Of a DNA stretch of 6,539 nucleotides, positions 1-5,892 are shown in pieces. The notes under the pieces were generated by a model, which was not told where the DNA came from, ran no database searches, and saw only the letters and a program-made list of their open reading frames with translations. Position 1 is the first letter of the stretch. Each line of letters opens with the position of its first letter. The stretch is from positions 1-6,539 of the forward strand of contig CAUJFU010000157.1 in NCBI GenBank assembly GCA_963169055.1. The letters are read 5' to 3'. This DNA comes from Myxococcota bacterium. GTDB lineage: Bacteria > Myxococcota_C > UBA6777. A program made the translations under genes and the position numbers.

Positions 1-116
1 GTCACAGACTCAGGGGGCAAAGCATCCCGCCAACGCCGCCTCTGAAAGCGGGTCAAAAACCACAGCGCCCCCACGCCCAACACCACGATCCCAACAATCC
101 ACCCGATCAAGCCCAT
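1..116 (-). CDS. N-terminal part of a membrane-anchored protein (3' end beyond window)
   Basis: This open frame of 38 codons starts at ATG (116-114) and runs leftwards off the window without a stop. It begins MGLIGWIVGIVVLGVGALWF: residues 2-21 are almost wholly hydrophobic and form one membrane helix. A strongly basic stretch follows at once (TRFQRRRWR, about residues 22-30), and then DALPPESV. By the positive-inside rule the bulk of the protein should be cytoplasmic, with the helix as an N-terminal signal anchor. The start is supported by a GGAGG eight bases upstream. It follows the glycosidase lipoprotein gene on the same strand after a 97-base gap, so it may be transcribed with it. Another leftward frame overlaps it (192 to 10), but that one lacks a comparable ribosome site and has no membrane-protein character. 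The family cannot be named from 38 residues. Confidence 0.72.
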   Translation of the reverse strand, partial: MGLIGWIVGIVVLGVGALWFLTRFQRRRWRDALPPESV

Positions 117-124
117 CGCAAATG

Positions 125-129
125 CCTCC
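125..129 (-). promoter_or_regulatory. Ribosome binding site of the membrane-anchored protein
   Basis: GGAGG on the minus strand, eight bases before the ATG at 116. It decides the reading frame here, because the competing overlapping leftward frame lacks a similar site. Confidence 0.65.
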
Positions 130-162
130 AAACAACAAGGGGGACACAGCCCCGACCGTTGC

Positions 163-178
163 GCAAAAGATATTTTGC
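163..178. repeat. Short perfect inverted repeat GCAAAA-GATA-TTTTGC
   Basis: Two six-base arms flank a four-base GATA centre, in the gap between the lipoprotein stop codon and the next leftward gene. It could be a small operator or part of a weak transcript end. Nearby, GGGG (140-143) and CCCC (150-153) could form a second small stem on either strand; on the minus strand a T-rich stretch (CTTGTTGTTT) follows it, loosely like a terminator. Neither element is strong enough to be called a terminator. Confidence 0.35.
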
Positions 179-213
179 CTGTCTACGCCCAAAACACTGC
201 TTTGCCAAGAGAC

Positions 214-3200
214 CTAGCGCGTCACCCAAAAGGAAGTGGCTGTATTCGCGCCTAGATCGATCTCCAAATACCCCGATGTCGAGGCCGACCAAGGCGTATG
301 ATTCGTTGGGACAAGCCCCTTCCACTCGTTGCCTGCCGCGCCGTACACCAGATGTCCCGCTAGGCGTATCCGCGTGGGATCTCCTAGCTGTGATCGATGG
401 ATTCGATAGGCGAGTGTGTGTCGATCCGCTGCACGCCAGATCTCACGGCCCTCTTTCAACCGCTGCTGTAAAGCCCAACCATTCGCCTCTTTTCGCCAAA
501 CGCCGTTCCACGGGCCAAGTCCGTCTTGGTTGTCTGTTTTATAGCGTGCGCCGATCAGATGCGTCGGTGTAAAGGGCAGTTGCGCGATCTGCTGCAAGTA
601 GCTCATCCCTGTACTTGCCTGTGCTGCGGAAGTTGTACCTTGGAGGGACTCGATATAAAGCATATACGCCCGAAGATCCGCCTCAAAGCCTTGGCTGACC
701 ACCGCGATGTACAACCACTCGGCATCCCATGTCAGCGCAAAACGCTCCCATACCGCCAACGGAACTCCCACACTCACTGCTTGCGTGGTGGGGAATTTGT
801 CGTAGTCGCTCTTTCCATCGAAAACGATCAAGCGACCCGTCGTCTCTGGCTGCCACACCGCTTGTTTCGGAAACATCCGTACCCCCGCGATCTCCACACG
901 ATTCCAAGGCAGCGCCCCACCACCCACACCGCTATAGATCGAAAAGTGTTCCAAAAAGCTCATATTGTGCAACGTGTTGGGCGCTTCATCGACGCGGACG
1001 CGATAGGTTTGGCCCGCATCCAGATCCACCCAAAACCCTGTAGAGGCCGAGATATCGGTTTGTTCCGAATGAGGCATCGCAACCCAACGGATCGCGATCG
1101 GTGTTGCAGAGGACGAAGCAAAGATCTGCACACGCTTCACCGCCGCTGTAATGCCGGTGTTTCTCGACCCATGCGGATTGCGGTACAACAGATCGAGATG
1201 ATAACGCCCCGTCCCCCGAACGCGGATCGCTCTCGATTCAAGGATATGATCGCGATCTCCCCACTCCACAAACGCTGCACCACCCGCATGATCCGCCCAC
1301 TTCCCACCCCGATGCTCGAAGCGCCACGCATCGACGATCTGTTCACGCGCTTCGCCTTCTCCTTTCCAACAACGCGGCAACGCTCGATGCGACCGATGCC
1401 CGCTGTTCAAAAAGATCAACTCCGCGCTGTAGCAATAGCCGATATCTCCATCGGGCTTTGCAGCACTGTCCACATAACGACCGGGCTGGATCTGTGTGGC
1501 GATCCGCTGACCATCACGATAAAGATCCACCACCACGCCCGTTTCTCCCGCAGCATCGACCTCAACCGCCAAACCTCCCACCACCTTTTGCAACGCCGTG
1601 ATCGCGGGTTCTTTTGGACTCCATAACGCCCGATAATCGCCCGTGTCTCGCACGATCTTCAGCGGCTTAGCCGCGTCCCCTTGATCGCGCAACCACACCG
1701 ACACCACCGAACGCCCTTGCCATCGGCTTGCCGCGATCACCGCTTGCGGATCTGCGATCGCTTGACCGTTCCATGTCATCCGATCGATCCCATACGCGCC
1801 TGATGTACCCGCCTGCGTCGGCAGATGCACTTCAATATCCACCTTCCCGCCTTGGTAGGGCATCCCTTCCAAACGCACCACGCCTTGCAACCAACCCTCC
1901 CGATGCAACGCTGCCGGTATCAACGGACGAATACGCAGACCACTCGACTGTACGTCCCATCCCATCAGGCTTTCTGCGACTGACGAGACATATCCCGCCA
2001 CCGACCACAACTGACGGCGTGAGTTCACCACCGGCCCCGAATACGCCCCATCTGCCGCATAATTCTTGCCTGTCATCCATTCGAGATTTTCCATATTCGA
2101 AAGATTCAACGCCGCTGCGCGCACCAACGAACGTATGCTATGCGCAAGGCTCTCTGCATGACCCACTCGACGCGCTGCTTGCGCCCAATACGCCGTCACA
2201 AACGGCCAGATCGCTCGGTTGTGATAGATCGGGGTCAACGGCTGCTGCGGCCAATACACGGGCGGCCCCACAGGTGACGCAGGATACGACGAAACCGCTT
2301 GCAGTGCTTCGGCTCCCTGCACCACCCCCTCCAAGATCGCCAAGGATTGCCCGAGCAGATCGAACTTTGCAACAGGCGCATCCTCTAGCAACGTCGTCTT
2401 CATCGTGCTGTGCATCCCCCAACCCGACAAATAAAAAGCCGAATGGATCGCCGCTTTCAACGACTGCGCCCACGCTTGATAACGCGCCGCATCTGCCGTC
2501 TGTTGCAACGCTCCCGCGACTTCTGCCGCCCATCCCAACAAGATCAGATGCGCCACGTTGGTCGAAAGCGTCTTGGACATCGCGATATGTTCCAAACGCT
2601 CCTTGACCCATGCAGGATAGGTCTGTTCGCGCCAATCCAAAAACGACTGCTCTCCCCGATACAAACCATCCGACGCATCAAAGATCATCTCACGATCTTG
2701 GGCGATCGTCCCCGTCAATGCGGGATACACCGCTCGCAAGAAACGATCGCGCTGTGTCGGCGACAACACCCAAGACAACTTGCGCCCTGCCAACGCCCAG
2801 ATCACCCGATCGCTGGAGATCGGCCACGCACCGCCTGTGCCTGTGTCTTGAACGATCTGTTTTCCCGCAGAAGCCCCACCCACCGAGGCTTTCCACGCAG
2901 ACAACTTAAACATCAAGGTATTCTCAGCGCGCACAGGGTCCATCCACGCGAGCGCAAGATCGACCGCATACGCGGTGTCGCGTGTCCACGCCCACGTCCA
3001 CTTTGCACCCGTTTGAAAGCAGGCACAATTCACGGGCTTACCTTGATTAAATCCTCCCTCAAACACCGCTTGCACGCTGTTTTGATGAGCTTCTTCGATC
3101 GCCATCGCCCACAACGCATCAAACAACAGATTTCCCGAACGAAGGCGCGGATCATCGGGCCTTTCGGAAAAGCTGATCTGTTTACTCGCGGGTTCGTTGT

Positions 3201-3672
3201 CGCGCAGAGCATGGGTGGTCGACATCGTGTAGCGCCTTGTCCCATCGGCTTGTGTCACACAACTCACCGTCACCGTATCGTTCTCAAACGCCGTCTGCAC
3301 AGGCCCTTTTGTACACAGATCGTTCGGCGTCACATCGGGCCTCTCTTCTTGCGTTACGTCGGGCCTCTCTTCCTGCGTTGCATCGGGCATCTCCGCCACT
3401 CCTTCGACCTGCCCTGCATCTCCTTCGGTGCTTTGCTCCACGCTGCTTTCGGCGGAAAGCTCCGACAATGGCTCCGTTCCCACCGTCTCTTGCGATGACT
3501 CACGCGGCTCTTCGTTTGCTTTTTCGTTCGATGCCTCTTGCGCTTGCTCGCCAACAGGCTCCCGAACCACTTCTTGTTGCCGCTCGATACTTGGCTCTGT
3601 TGTCGGCCCGACAGGATCACAGCACCACAAAGACAAACACAACACACCCAACCAACACCACCTCGCCCTCAT
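214..3672 (-). CDS. Six-hairpin glycosidase lipoprotein with C-terminal beta-sandwich modules
   Basis: This 1152-residue envelope protein probably hydrolyses a glycan, with substrate unknown. It has a lipoprotein-type signal (hydrophobic 7-16, cysteines 17 and 18; the lipobox is not canonical) and a Glu/Ser-rich linker (about 20-118). The (alpha/alpha)6 domain (about 175-570) shows motifs seen in debranching/GH63/rhamnosidase-like six-hairpin enzymes: WAWTRDTAYAVD (227-238), GTGGAWPISSDR (278-289), SFLDWREQTYP (343-353), YHNRAIWPF (483-491) and ENLEW (528-532). Asp232, Asp346 and Glu528/Glu531 are candidate active-site acids by inference only. A family-type beta domain follows (about 575-690), then a possible Ig/FN3-like module with Cys747 and Cys768 (about 690-775), a CBM6/35-like segment (about 780-915) and a CBM9/DOMON-like end (about 930-1142). 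Six cysteines outside the signal suggest disulfides after export. The start has a GAGGAGG seven bases upstream. It lies 15 bases after the 97-residue gene, so the two are likely one operon. The enzyme class is fairly sure and the specificity is not. Confidence 0.85.
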   Translation of the reverse strand: MRARWCWLGVLCLSLWCCDPVGPTTEPSIERQQEVVREPVGEQAQEASNEKANEEPRESSQETVGTEPLSELSAESSVEQSTEGDAGQVEGVAEMPDATQEERPDVTQEERPDVTPNDLCTKGPVQTAFENDTVTVSCVTQADGTRRYTMSTTHALRDNEPASKQISFSERPDDPRLRSGNLLFDALWAMAIEEAHQNSVQAVFEGGFNQGKPVNCACFQTGAKWTWAWTRDTAYAVDLALAWMDPVRAENTLMFKLSAWKASVGGASAGKQIVQDTGTGGAWPISSDRVIWALAGRKLSWVLSPTQRDRFLRAVYPALTGTIAQDREMIFDASDGLYRGEQSFLDWREQTYPAWVKERLEHIAMSKTLSTNVAHLILLGWAAEVAGALQQTADAARYQAWAQSLKAAIHSAFYLSGWGMHSTMKTTLLEDAPVAKFDLLGQSLAILEGVVQGAEALQAVSSYPASPVGPPVYWPQQPLTPIYHNRAIWPFVTAYWAQAARRVGHAESLAHSIRSLVRAAALNLSNMENLEWMTGKNYAADGAYSGPVVNSRRQLWSVAGYVSSVAESLMGWDVQSSGLRIRPLIPAALHREGWLQGVVRLEGMPYQGGKVDIEVHLPTQAGTSGAYGIDRMTWNGQAIADPQAVIAASRWQGRSVVSVWLRDQGDAAKPLKIVRDTGDYRALWSPKEPAITALQKVVGGLAVEVDAAGETGVVVDLYRDGQRIATQIQPGRYVDSAAKPDGDIGYCYSAELIFLNSGHRSHRALPRCWKGEGEAREQIVDAWRFEHRGGKWADHAGGAAFVEWGDRDHILESRAIRVRGTGRYHLDLLYRNPHGSRNTGITAAVKRVQIFASSSATPIAIRWVAMPHSEQTDISASTGFWVDLDAGQTYRVRVDEAPNTLHNMSFLEHFSIYSGVGGGALPWNRVEIAGVRMFPKQAVWQPETTGRLIVFDGKSDYDKFPTTQAVSVGVPLAVWERFALTWDAEWLYIAVVSQGFEADLRAYMLYIESLQGTTSAAQASTGMSYLQQIAQLPFTPTHLIGARYKTDNQDGLGPWNGVWRKEANGWALQQRLKEGREIWRAADRHTLAYRIHRSQLGDPTRIRLAGHLVYGAAGNEWKGLVPTNHTPWSASTSGYLEIDLGANTATSFWVTR
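3332..3393 (-). repeat. In-frame 24-bp tandem repeat in the lipoprotein linker
   Basis: Two adjacent 24-base units (3332-3355 and 3356-3379) differ at two positions. A diverged 14-base third part follows (3380-3393). They encode the repeated octapeptide TQEERPDV in the unstructured linker between the lipid anchor and the catalytic domain, at about residues 91-114. A whole-codon repeat in a linker can change length without breaking the frame. Confidence 0.8.
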
Positions 3673-3679
3673 CCAAAAT

Positions 3680-3686
3680 CCTCCTC
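3680..3686 (-). promoter_or_regulatory. Strong ribosome binding site of the glycosidase lipoprotein
   Basis: GAGGAGG on the minus strand, seven bases before the ATG at 3672. It sits between the stop codon of the upstream 97-residue gene (3690-3688) and the lipoprotein start, so the large gene has its own efficient initiation site within the operon. Confidence 0.8.
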
Positions 3687-3687
3687 T

Positions 3688-3981
3688 TCAAAACAACACA
3701 TCCCACGCCTCTGATGCCCCCGCCAACAGCCCCAATCCCCCGCGTGATGGGCGCGCACAAGGACGAACCCTCGACGCATCCGCCATCCCCGATGCCATCG
3801 GAGAAAAGTACACCACCGCTTCGCAATGCAGCCGCCCCTCCGAAAGATGGCGAACAAACAACGCCATCCCCTCGGGCCGTCCGTTCTGTTCGTACACCAC
3901 TGCAAACTGCGACCGCAAGGCGTCTAACGCCTCCATCGCCATCGTCGATTCTCCAAGATCCATCCGATACCAATACTCCAC
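3688..3981 (-). CDS. Small hypothetical protein upstream of the lipoprotein
   Basis: A 97-residue protein of unknown function. The chosen start is GTG (3981-3979), because AAGGAG stands six bases upstream; the in-frame ATG at codon 7 has no such site. There is no signal peptide or membrane helix, so it should be cytoplasmic. Residues 12-30 look helical. They are followed by a likely beta hairpin around GRPEGMALFVRHL (34-46), a strand EAVVYFSP (54-61), and a C-terminal CARPSRGGLGLLAG segment (75-88) that reads like a conserved loop and strand. The two cysteines are 53 and 75. Codon choice is coherent through the frame, and it ends 15 bases before the lipoprotein start, which supports a real cotranscribed gene. 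I do not recognise the family. Its place ahead of an exported enzyme does not reveal its role. Confidence 0.72.
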   Translation of the reverse strand: MEYWYRMDLGESTMAMEALDALRSQFAVVYEQNGRPEGMALFVRHLSEGRLHCEAVVYFSPMASGMADASRVRPCARPSRGGLGLLAGASEAWDVLF

Positions 3982-3987
3982 GTCGCT

Positions 3988-3993
3988 CTCCTT
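3988..3993 (-). promoter_or_regulatory. Ribosome binding site that fixes the GTG start of the 97-residue protein
   Basis: AAGGAG on the minus strand, six bases before GTG at 3981. It makes the GTG a better start than the in-frame ATG codons at positions 7, 14 and 16 of the protein. Confidence 0.7.
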
Positions 3994-4108
3994 TTGGCCG
4001 AAGATTTCGCAGAGACTTGTCGGTTTCGCCGCTCCCGTCTAAATCGTAGTCGGCCTTGTGAAAATGCGATGTTCTTGCTTCTTTTGGCTCGTGTCTACGG
4101 GCGGGTGC

Positions 4109-4137
4109 AAAAAATTCATGTTGCGAATGAATTTTTT
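4109..4137. repeat. Perfect 11-bp A/T-rich inverted repeat in the divergent spacer
   Basis: The left arm is AAAAAATTCAT (4109-4119), the spacer is seven bases (GTTGCGA), and the right arm is ATGAATTTTTT (4127-4137) with one further T. It lies near the middle of the spacer, where an operator for a dimeric regulator could act on both directions. A terminator is less likely, because no convergent transcript ends here and the stem is A/T-rich. Confidence 0.6.
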
Positions 4138-4215
4138 TGTTGCTTCTATCCAACGCATCGCTACCATCCGATCTGCTTTCTCCTTGAGGAGCGGTCTTCT
4201 TTTGGGGAAAAGGAC

Positions 4216-4235
4216 TCACATCGAAAACGATCATG
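4216..4235 (+). repeat. Copy 1 of an ATG-ended element shared with the xdhC start
   Basis: TCACATCGAAAACGATCATG here matches 4774-4794 with one substitution and one extra A. Its terminal ATG opens a 24-codon frame (4233-4307) whose TGA overlaps the first codons of the 112-residue gene. No Shine-Dalgarno precedes that short frame, so it is noted as a possible leader and not called as a gene. Confidence 0.45.
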
Positions 4236-4285
4236 AGCGTCGCATCCAAACCGAGCGGCGAGCGCGCCATGAGGCCAAACAAATT

Positions 4286-4291
4286 GAGGTG
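4286..4291 (+). promoter_or_regulatory. Ribosome binding site of the 112-residue protein
   Basis: GAGGTG, five bases before the ATG at 4297. An in-frame TGA at 4285-4287 rules out any longer start, so this is the only possible 5' end apart from internal codons. Confidence 0.65.
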
Positions 4292-4296
4292 TTCCC

Positions 4297-4635
4297 ATGT
4301 CGGCTGAATTTGAAAGTTATGTCTTGGATGAATATCTCCTCGATGAATTTCCCCCCGAAGAAGGCTGGGAGATCCATCACCGCCCCCAACTCGAAGACGG
4401 ATCGCGCCCAAGCTTCTTGATCGAAAATGCCACCGAAAGCATCGTCATCCTCGCCAAAGACAAAGACTCGGTCACCTTCCGCGATGTCGATAAACTTCTC
4501 GCTGCTGCCGAAGAGGCTGATGCTGACGAAGCCATCCTGATCATCGCAGGAACCACCGACGTATCCGAAGAAGTCGGCGAATATCTCGAACAGCACGAGA
4601 TCGAAGTCGTCGAGATGAGCGACTGGGCAGGCTGA
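4297..4635 (+). CDS. Acidic small hypothetical protein
   Basis: A 112-residue, very acidic protein (31 Asp/Glu against 6 Lys/Arg) with no signal peptide or membrane helix, so presumably cytoplasmic. After an acidic N-terminal tail (1-28), the pattern is strand (38-42), strand (47-54, ESIVILAK), helix (61-74), strand (78-84, EAILIIAG), helix (88-99), strand (101-106, EIEVVE) and a final SDWAG. This order recalls the C-terminal half of Mrr-like PD-(D/E)XK nuclease folds. However, the position expected for the catalytic Gln/Glu before Lys54 is Leu52, so any relationship would be to an inactive or repurposed member. That is inference from pattern only. The start is fixed by an upstream in-frame stop and a GAGGTG site. 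The gene is 156 bases ahead of xdhC in the same direction, and no functional link is visible. Confidence 0.85.
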   Translation: MSAEFESYVLDEYLLDEFPPEEGWEIHHRPQLEDGSRPSFLIENATESIVILAKDKDSVTFRDVDKLLAAAEEADADEAILIIAGTTDVSEEVGEYLEQHEIEVVEMSDWAG

Positions 4636-4636
4636 A

Positions 4637-4696
4637 CCCTTCCCCCTTTTCTTTCTCGCCTCTCTCTTTGTCCCTGTCCTGTCTCTTTCTTCTCCC
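4637..4696 (+). other. Polypyrimidine tract between the 112-residue gene and xdhC
   Basis: Sixty bases on the plus strand contain only four purines, all G (4658, 4670, 4676, 4681). It starts right after the stop codon. No GC-rich stem accompanies it, so it is not a standard intrinsic terminator. It may be a factor-dependent (Rho-like, C-rich and unstructured) termination region or simply biased sequence. Confidence 0.6.
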
Positions 4697-4773
4697 ATCC
4701 ATCGCTGTTTTTGCCGCAACGCTCTGTTCTCTCAATCCTCCTTGCTTCCCCAAAAAACAGACGAAGATCCACT

Positions 4774-4794
4774 TCACATAGAAAAACGATCATG
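4774..4794 (+). repeat. Copy 2 of the ATG-ended element, containing the xdhC start codon
   Basis: This is the same sequence as 4216-4235 apart from one substitution and one extra A in the A run. Its last three bases are the xdhC ATG. No purine-rich Shine-Dalgarno lies within 20 bases, unlike the other starts in the window, so this element may be the initiation context or a leaderless start. Confidence 0.45.
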
Positions 4795-5892
4795 CACGAA
4801 ACCCTCGCCTTGATTGCCCAAGCCCAACAATGGGCGCACGATGGACAGCGCCTTGCCATCGCCACCGTCGTCCAAACATGGGGATCTTCGCCCCGACGCC
4901 CGGGAGCGCAGATGTTGATCTCCGAAGATCTGCTCGTCTCAGGCTCCGTCAGCGCTGGCTGCGTTGAATCCGCAGTGATCCACGCAGCGGGTGAGGTCAT
5001 CACAACCCAACAACCACAGATCCTGCATTTTGGTGTCGCAGACGAAGACGCTCTCCATGTGGGCCTTGCCTGTGGTGGAGAGATCACCCTCTTTGTCCAA
5101 CCTTGGAAAGCACCGCTACACCGCGCCATCCAACAAATCCTCCAAAACGAAGAAAGCTGCGCGCTTTTGACGATCCTCAACGGCCCCCCCGAATCGATCG
5201 GCGCGCAACACCTCCTCCACCAAGGCGACACGCTCTATTCGGATCTCTCGCCTACTCTCCAACAGGCTTTTTCTGATATTTTGCGTGCGCCTCTTGGAGC
5301 GCCCCAACGTGGAACGCTCGAACATCCCGAGGCACCCGCTCTCGACTACTTTTTGATGCACATCCAACCCGCCCCTTTGCTCGTGTTGATCGGCGGCAAC
5401 CACATCGCGATCGCCCTCACCCAACTCGCCCAGATCATGGGCTACCGACAGATCGTGATCGACCCACGCTCGATCTTTGCGACCCCTGCCCGTTTTCCAC
5501 ACGTCGAAAAACTCTTCGACCGATGGCCGCAAGAGATCTTGCCACAGCTCCATATCACCGAACAAACCGCCTTTGTCCTGCTCACCCATGATCCCAAGAT
5601 CGACGACCTCGCTCTCGATTTTGCGCTACACTCGCGGGCCGGCTACATCGGCGCGCTCGGCAGTCGCCGCACCCACGCCAAACGCCTTCAACGACTCCAA
5701 GAACGCGGTATCCCACCCGAACAACTTCAACGCATCTTCGGCCCGATCGGACTCGCCATCGGCGCAGAAACCCCCGAACAGATCGCCTTGTCCATCCTCA
5801 GCGAGATCGTCCTCCACCAAAAACGACCGCCTCTCGCTGTGCGCTTACCCACCCCACCCTCCCTCATACACATCTCCCCATCGTCCCCATGA
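4792..5892 (+). CDS. xdhC: XdhC/CoxI-family molybdoenzyme maturation factor
   Basis: A 366-residue, full-length XdhC/CoxI-type protein. Family members bind the molybdenum cofactor, help its sulfuration and deliver it to xanthine dehydrogenase- or CO dehydrogenase-type hydroxylases in the cytoplasm. The N-terminal domain (about 5-105) shows TWGSSPRRPGAQM (29-41), GSVSAGCVE with Cys57 (51-59) and GLACGGEI with Cys94 (91-98). The C-terminal Rossmann-like domain (about 193-342) shows LIGGNHIAIAL (199-209), DPRSIFATPARFPH (224-237), YIGALGSRRTH (285-295) and GLAIGAETPEQIA (320-332). The GGNHIA turn differs from the GAGHVA form found in many relatives. The start at 4792 fits where the family begins. 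A TTG 27 codons upstream would add residues read from the pyrimidine-rich spacer and is rejected. The last four bases overlap the next gene as ATGA, which implies translational coupling. The hydroxylase subunits are not in view. Confidence 0.95.
   Translation: MHETLALIAQAQQWAHDGQRLAIATVVQTWGSSPRRPGAQMLISEDLLVSGSVSAGCVESAVIHAAGEVITTQQPQILHFGVADEDALHVGLACGGEITLFVQPWKAPLHRAIQQILQNEESCALLTILNGPPESIGAQHLLHQGDTLYSDLSPTLQQAFSDILRAPLGAPQRGTLEHPEAPALDYFLMHIQPAPLLVLIGGNHIAIALTQLAQIMGYRQIVIDPRSIFATPARFPHVEKLFDRWPQEILPQLHITEQTAFVLLTHDPKIDDLALDFALHSRAGYIGALGSRRTHAKRLQRLQERGIPPEQLQRIFGPIGLAIGAETPEQIALSILSEIVLHQKRPPLAVRLPTPPSLIHISPSSP

Larger units (their letters stand above)
3994..4285. other. Divergent intergenic region, probable promoters for both directions
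   Basis: This spacer separates the leftward operon start (3981) from the rightward 112-residue gene (4297) and must hold promoters for both, unless distant ones are used. What is visible is a perfect A/T-rich inverted repeat (4109-4137), a CTCC-TTGA-GGAG mini-hairpin (4180-4191) and an ATG-ended element shared with the xdhC start (4216-4235). A weak rightward promoter candidate is TTGCGA (4121-4126), 17 bases, then TTCTAT (4144-4149); it matches the consensus poorly and is not called. Frames crossing this stretch have no convincing protein character. Confidence 0.55.

Noticed and set aside
10-192. Leftward 60-codon frame at the left edge
   Set aside because: It overlaps in another frame the start of the membrane-anchored protein, which has a GGAGG site and a clear membrane helix.
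526-1626. Long rightward frame of 366 codons
   Set aside because: It lies wholly inside the lipoprotein gene on the other strand. Its Arg/His/Ile-rich composition is what the antisense of that gene gives, and it has no family motif.
1728-3498. Two more long rightward frames (1728-2606 and 2410-3498)
   Set aside because: Both are antisense shadows of the catalytic domain and linker of the lipoprotein gene, with Pro/Ser/Arg-rich compositions and no ribosome sites.
3237-4049. Rightward frames of 270 and 204 codons across the lipoprotein start and the 97-residue gene
   Set aside because: They are Ser/Pro/Thr-rich antisense shadows. The leftward genes have good ribosome sites and a coherent operon layout.
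4180-4191. CTCC-TTGA-GGAG mini-hairpin as a terminator or riboswitch
   Set aside because: The stem is only four pairs with no T run, so it is too small to call.
3994-4236. Rightward 80-codon frame starting at TTG in the divergent spacer
   Set aside because: It has no ribosome site, a mixed Cys/Phe/Arg composition, and lies over the probable promoter region.
4233-4307. A 24-codon leader frame overlapping the start of the 112-residue gene
   Set aside because: It lacks a ribosome site and any known leader signature. It is mentioned only because its ATG belongs to the repeated element.
3617-4411. Leftward 264-codon frame containing DYDLDGSGETD, like a calcium-binding EF-hand loop
   Set aside because: It crosses the divergent spacer, overlaps the 97-residue gene and ends inside the lipoprotein gene. 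The rest is Gly/Arg/Ser-rich without family character, so the acidic loop is chance.
4711-4791. Longer xdhC start at TTG 4711
   Set aside because: The extra 27 residues are encoded by spacer-like DNA, and the family begins at about the ATG at 4792.
4377-5231. Leftward 284-codon frame opposite the 112-residue gene and xdhC
   Set aside because: It is antisense to two clear genes and spans the polypyrimidine tract. It has no motifs.
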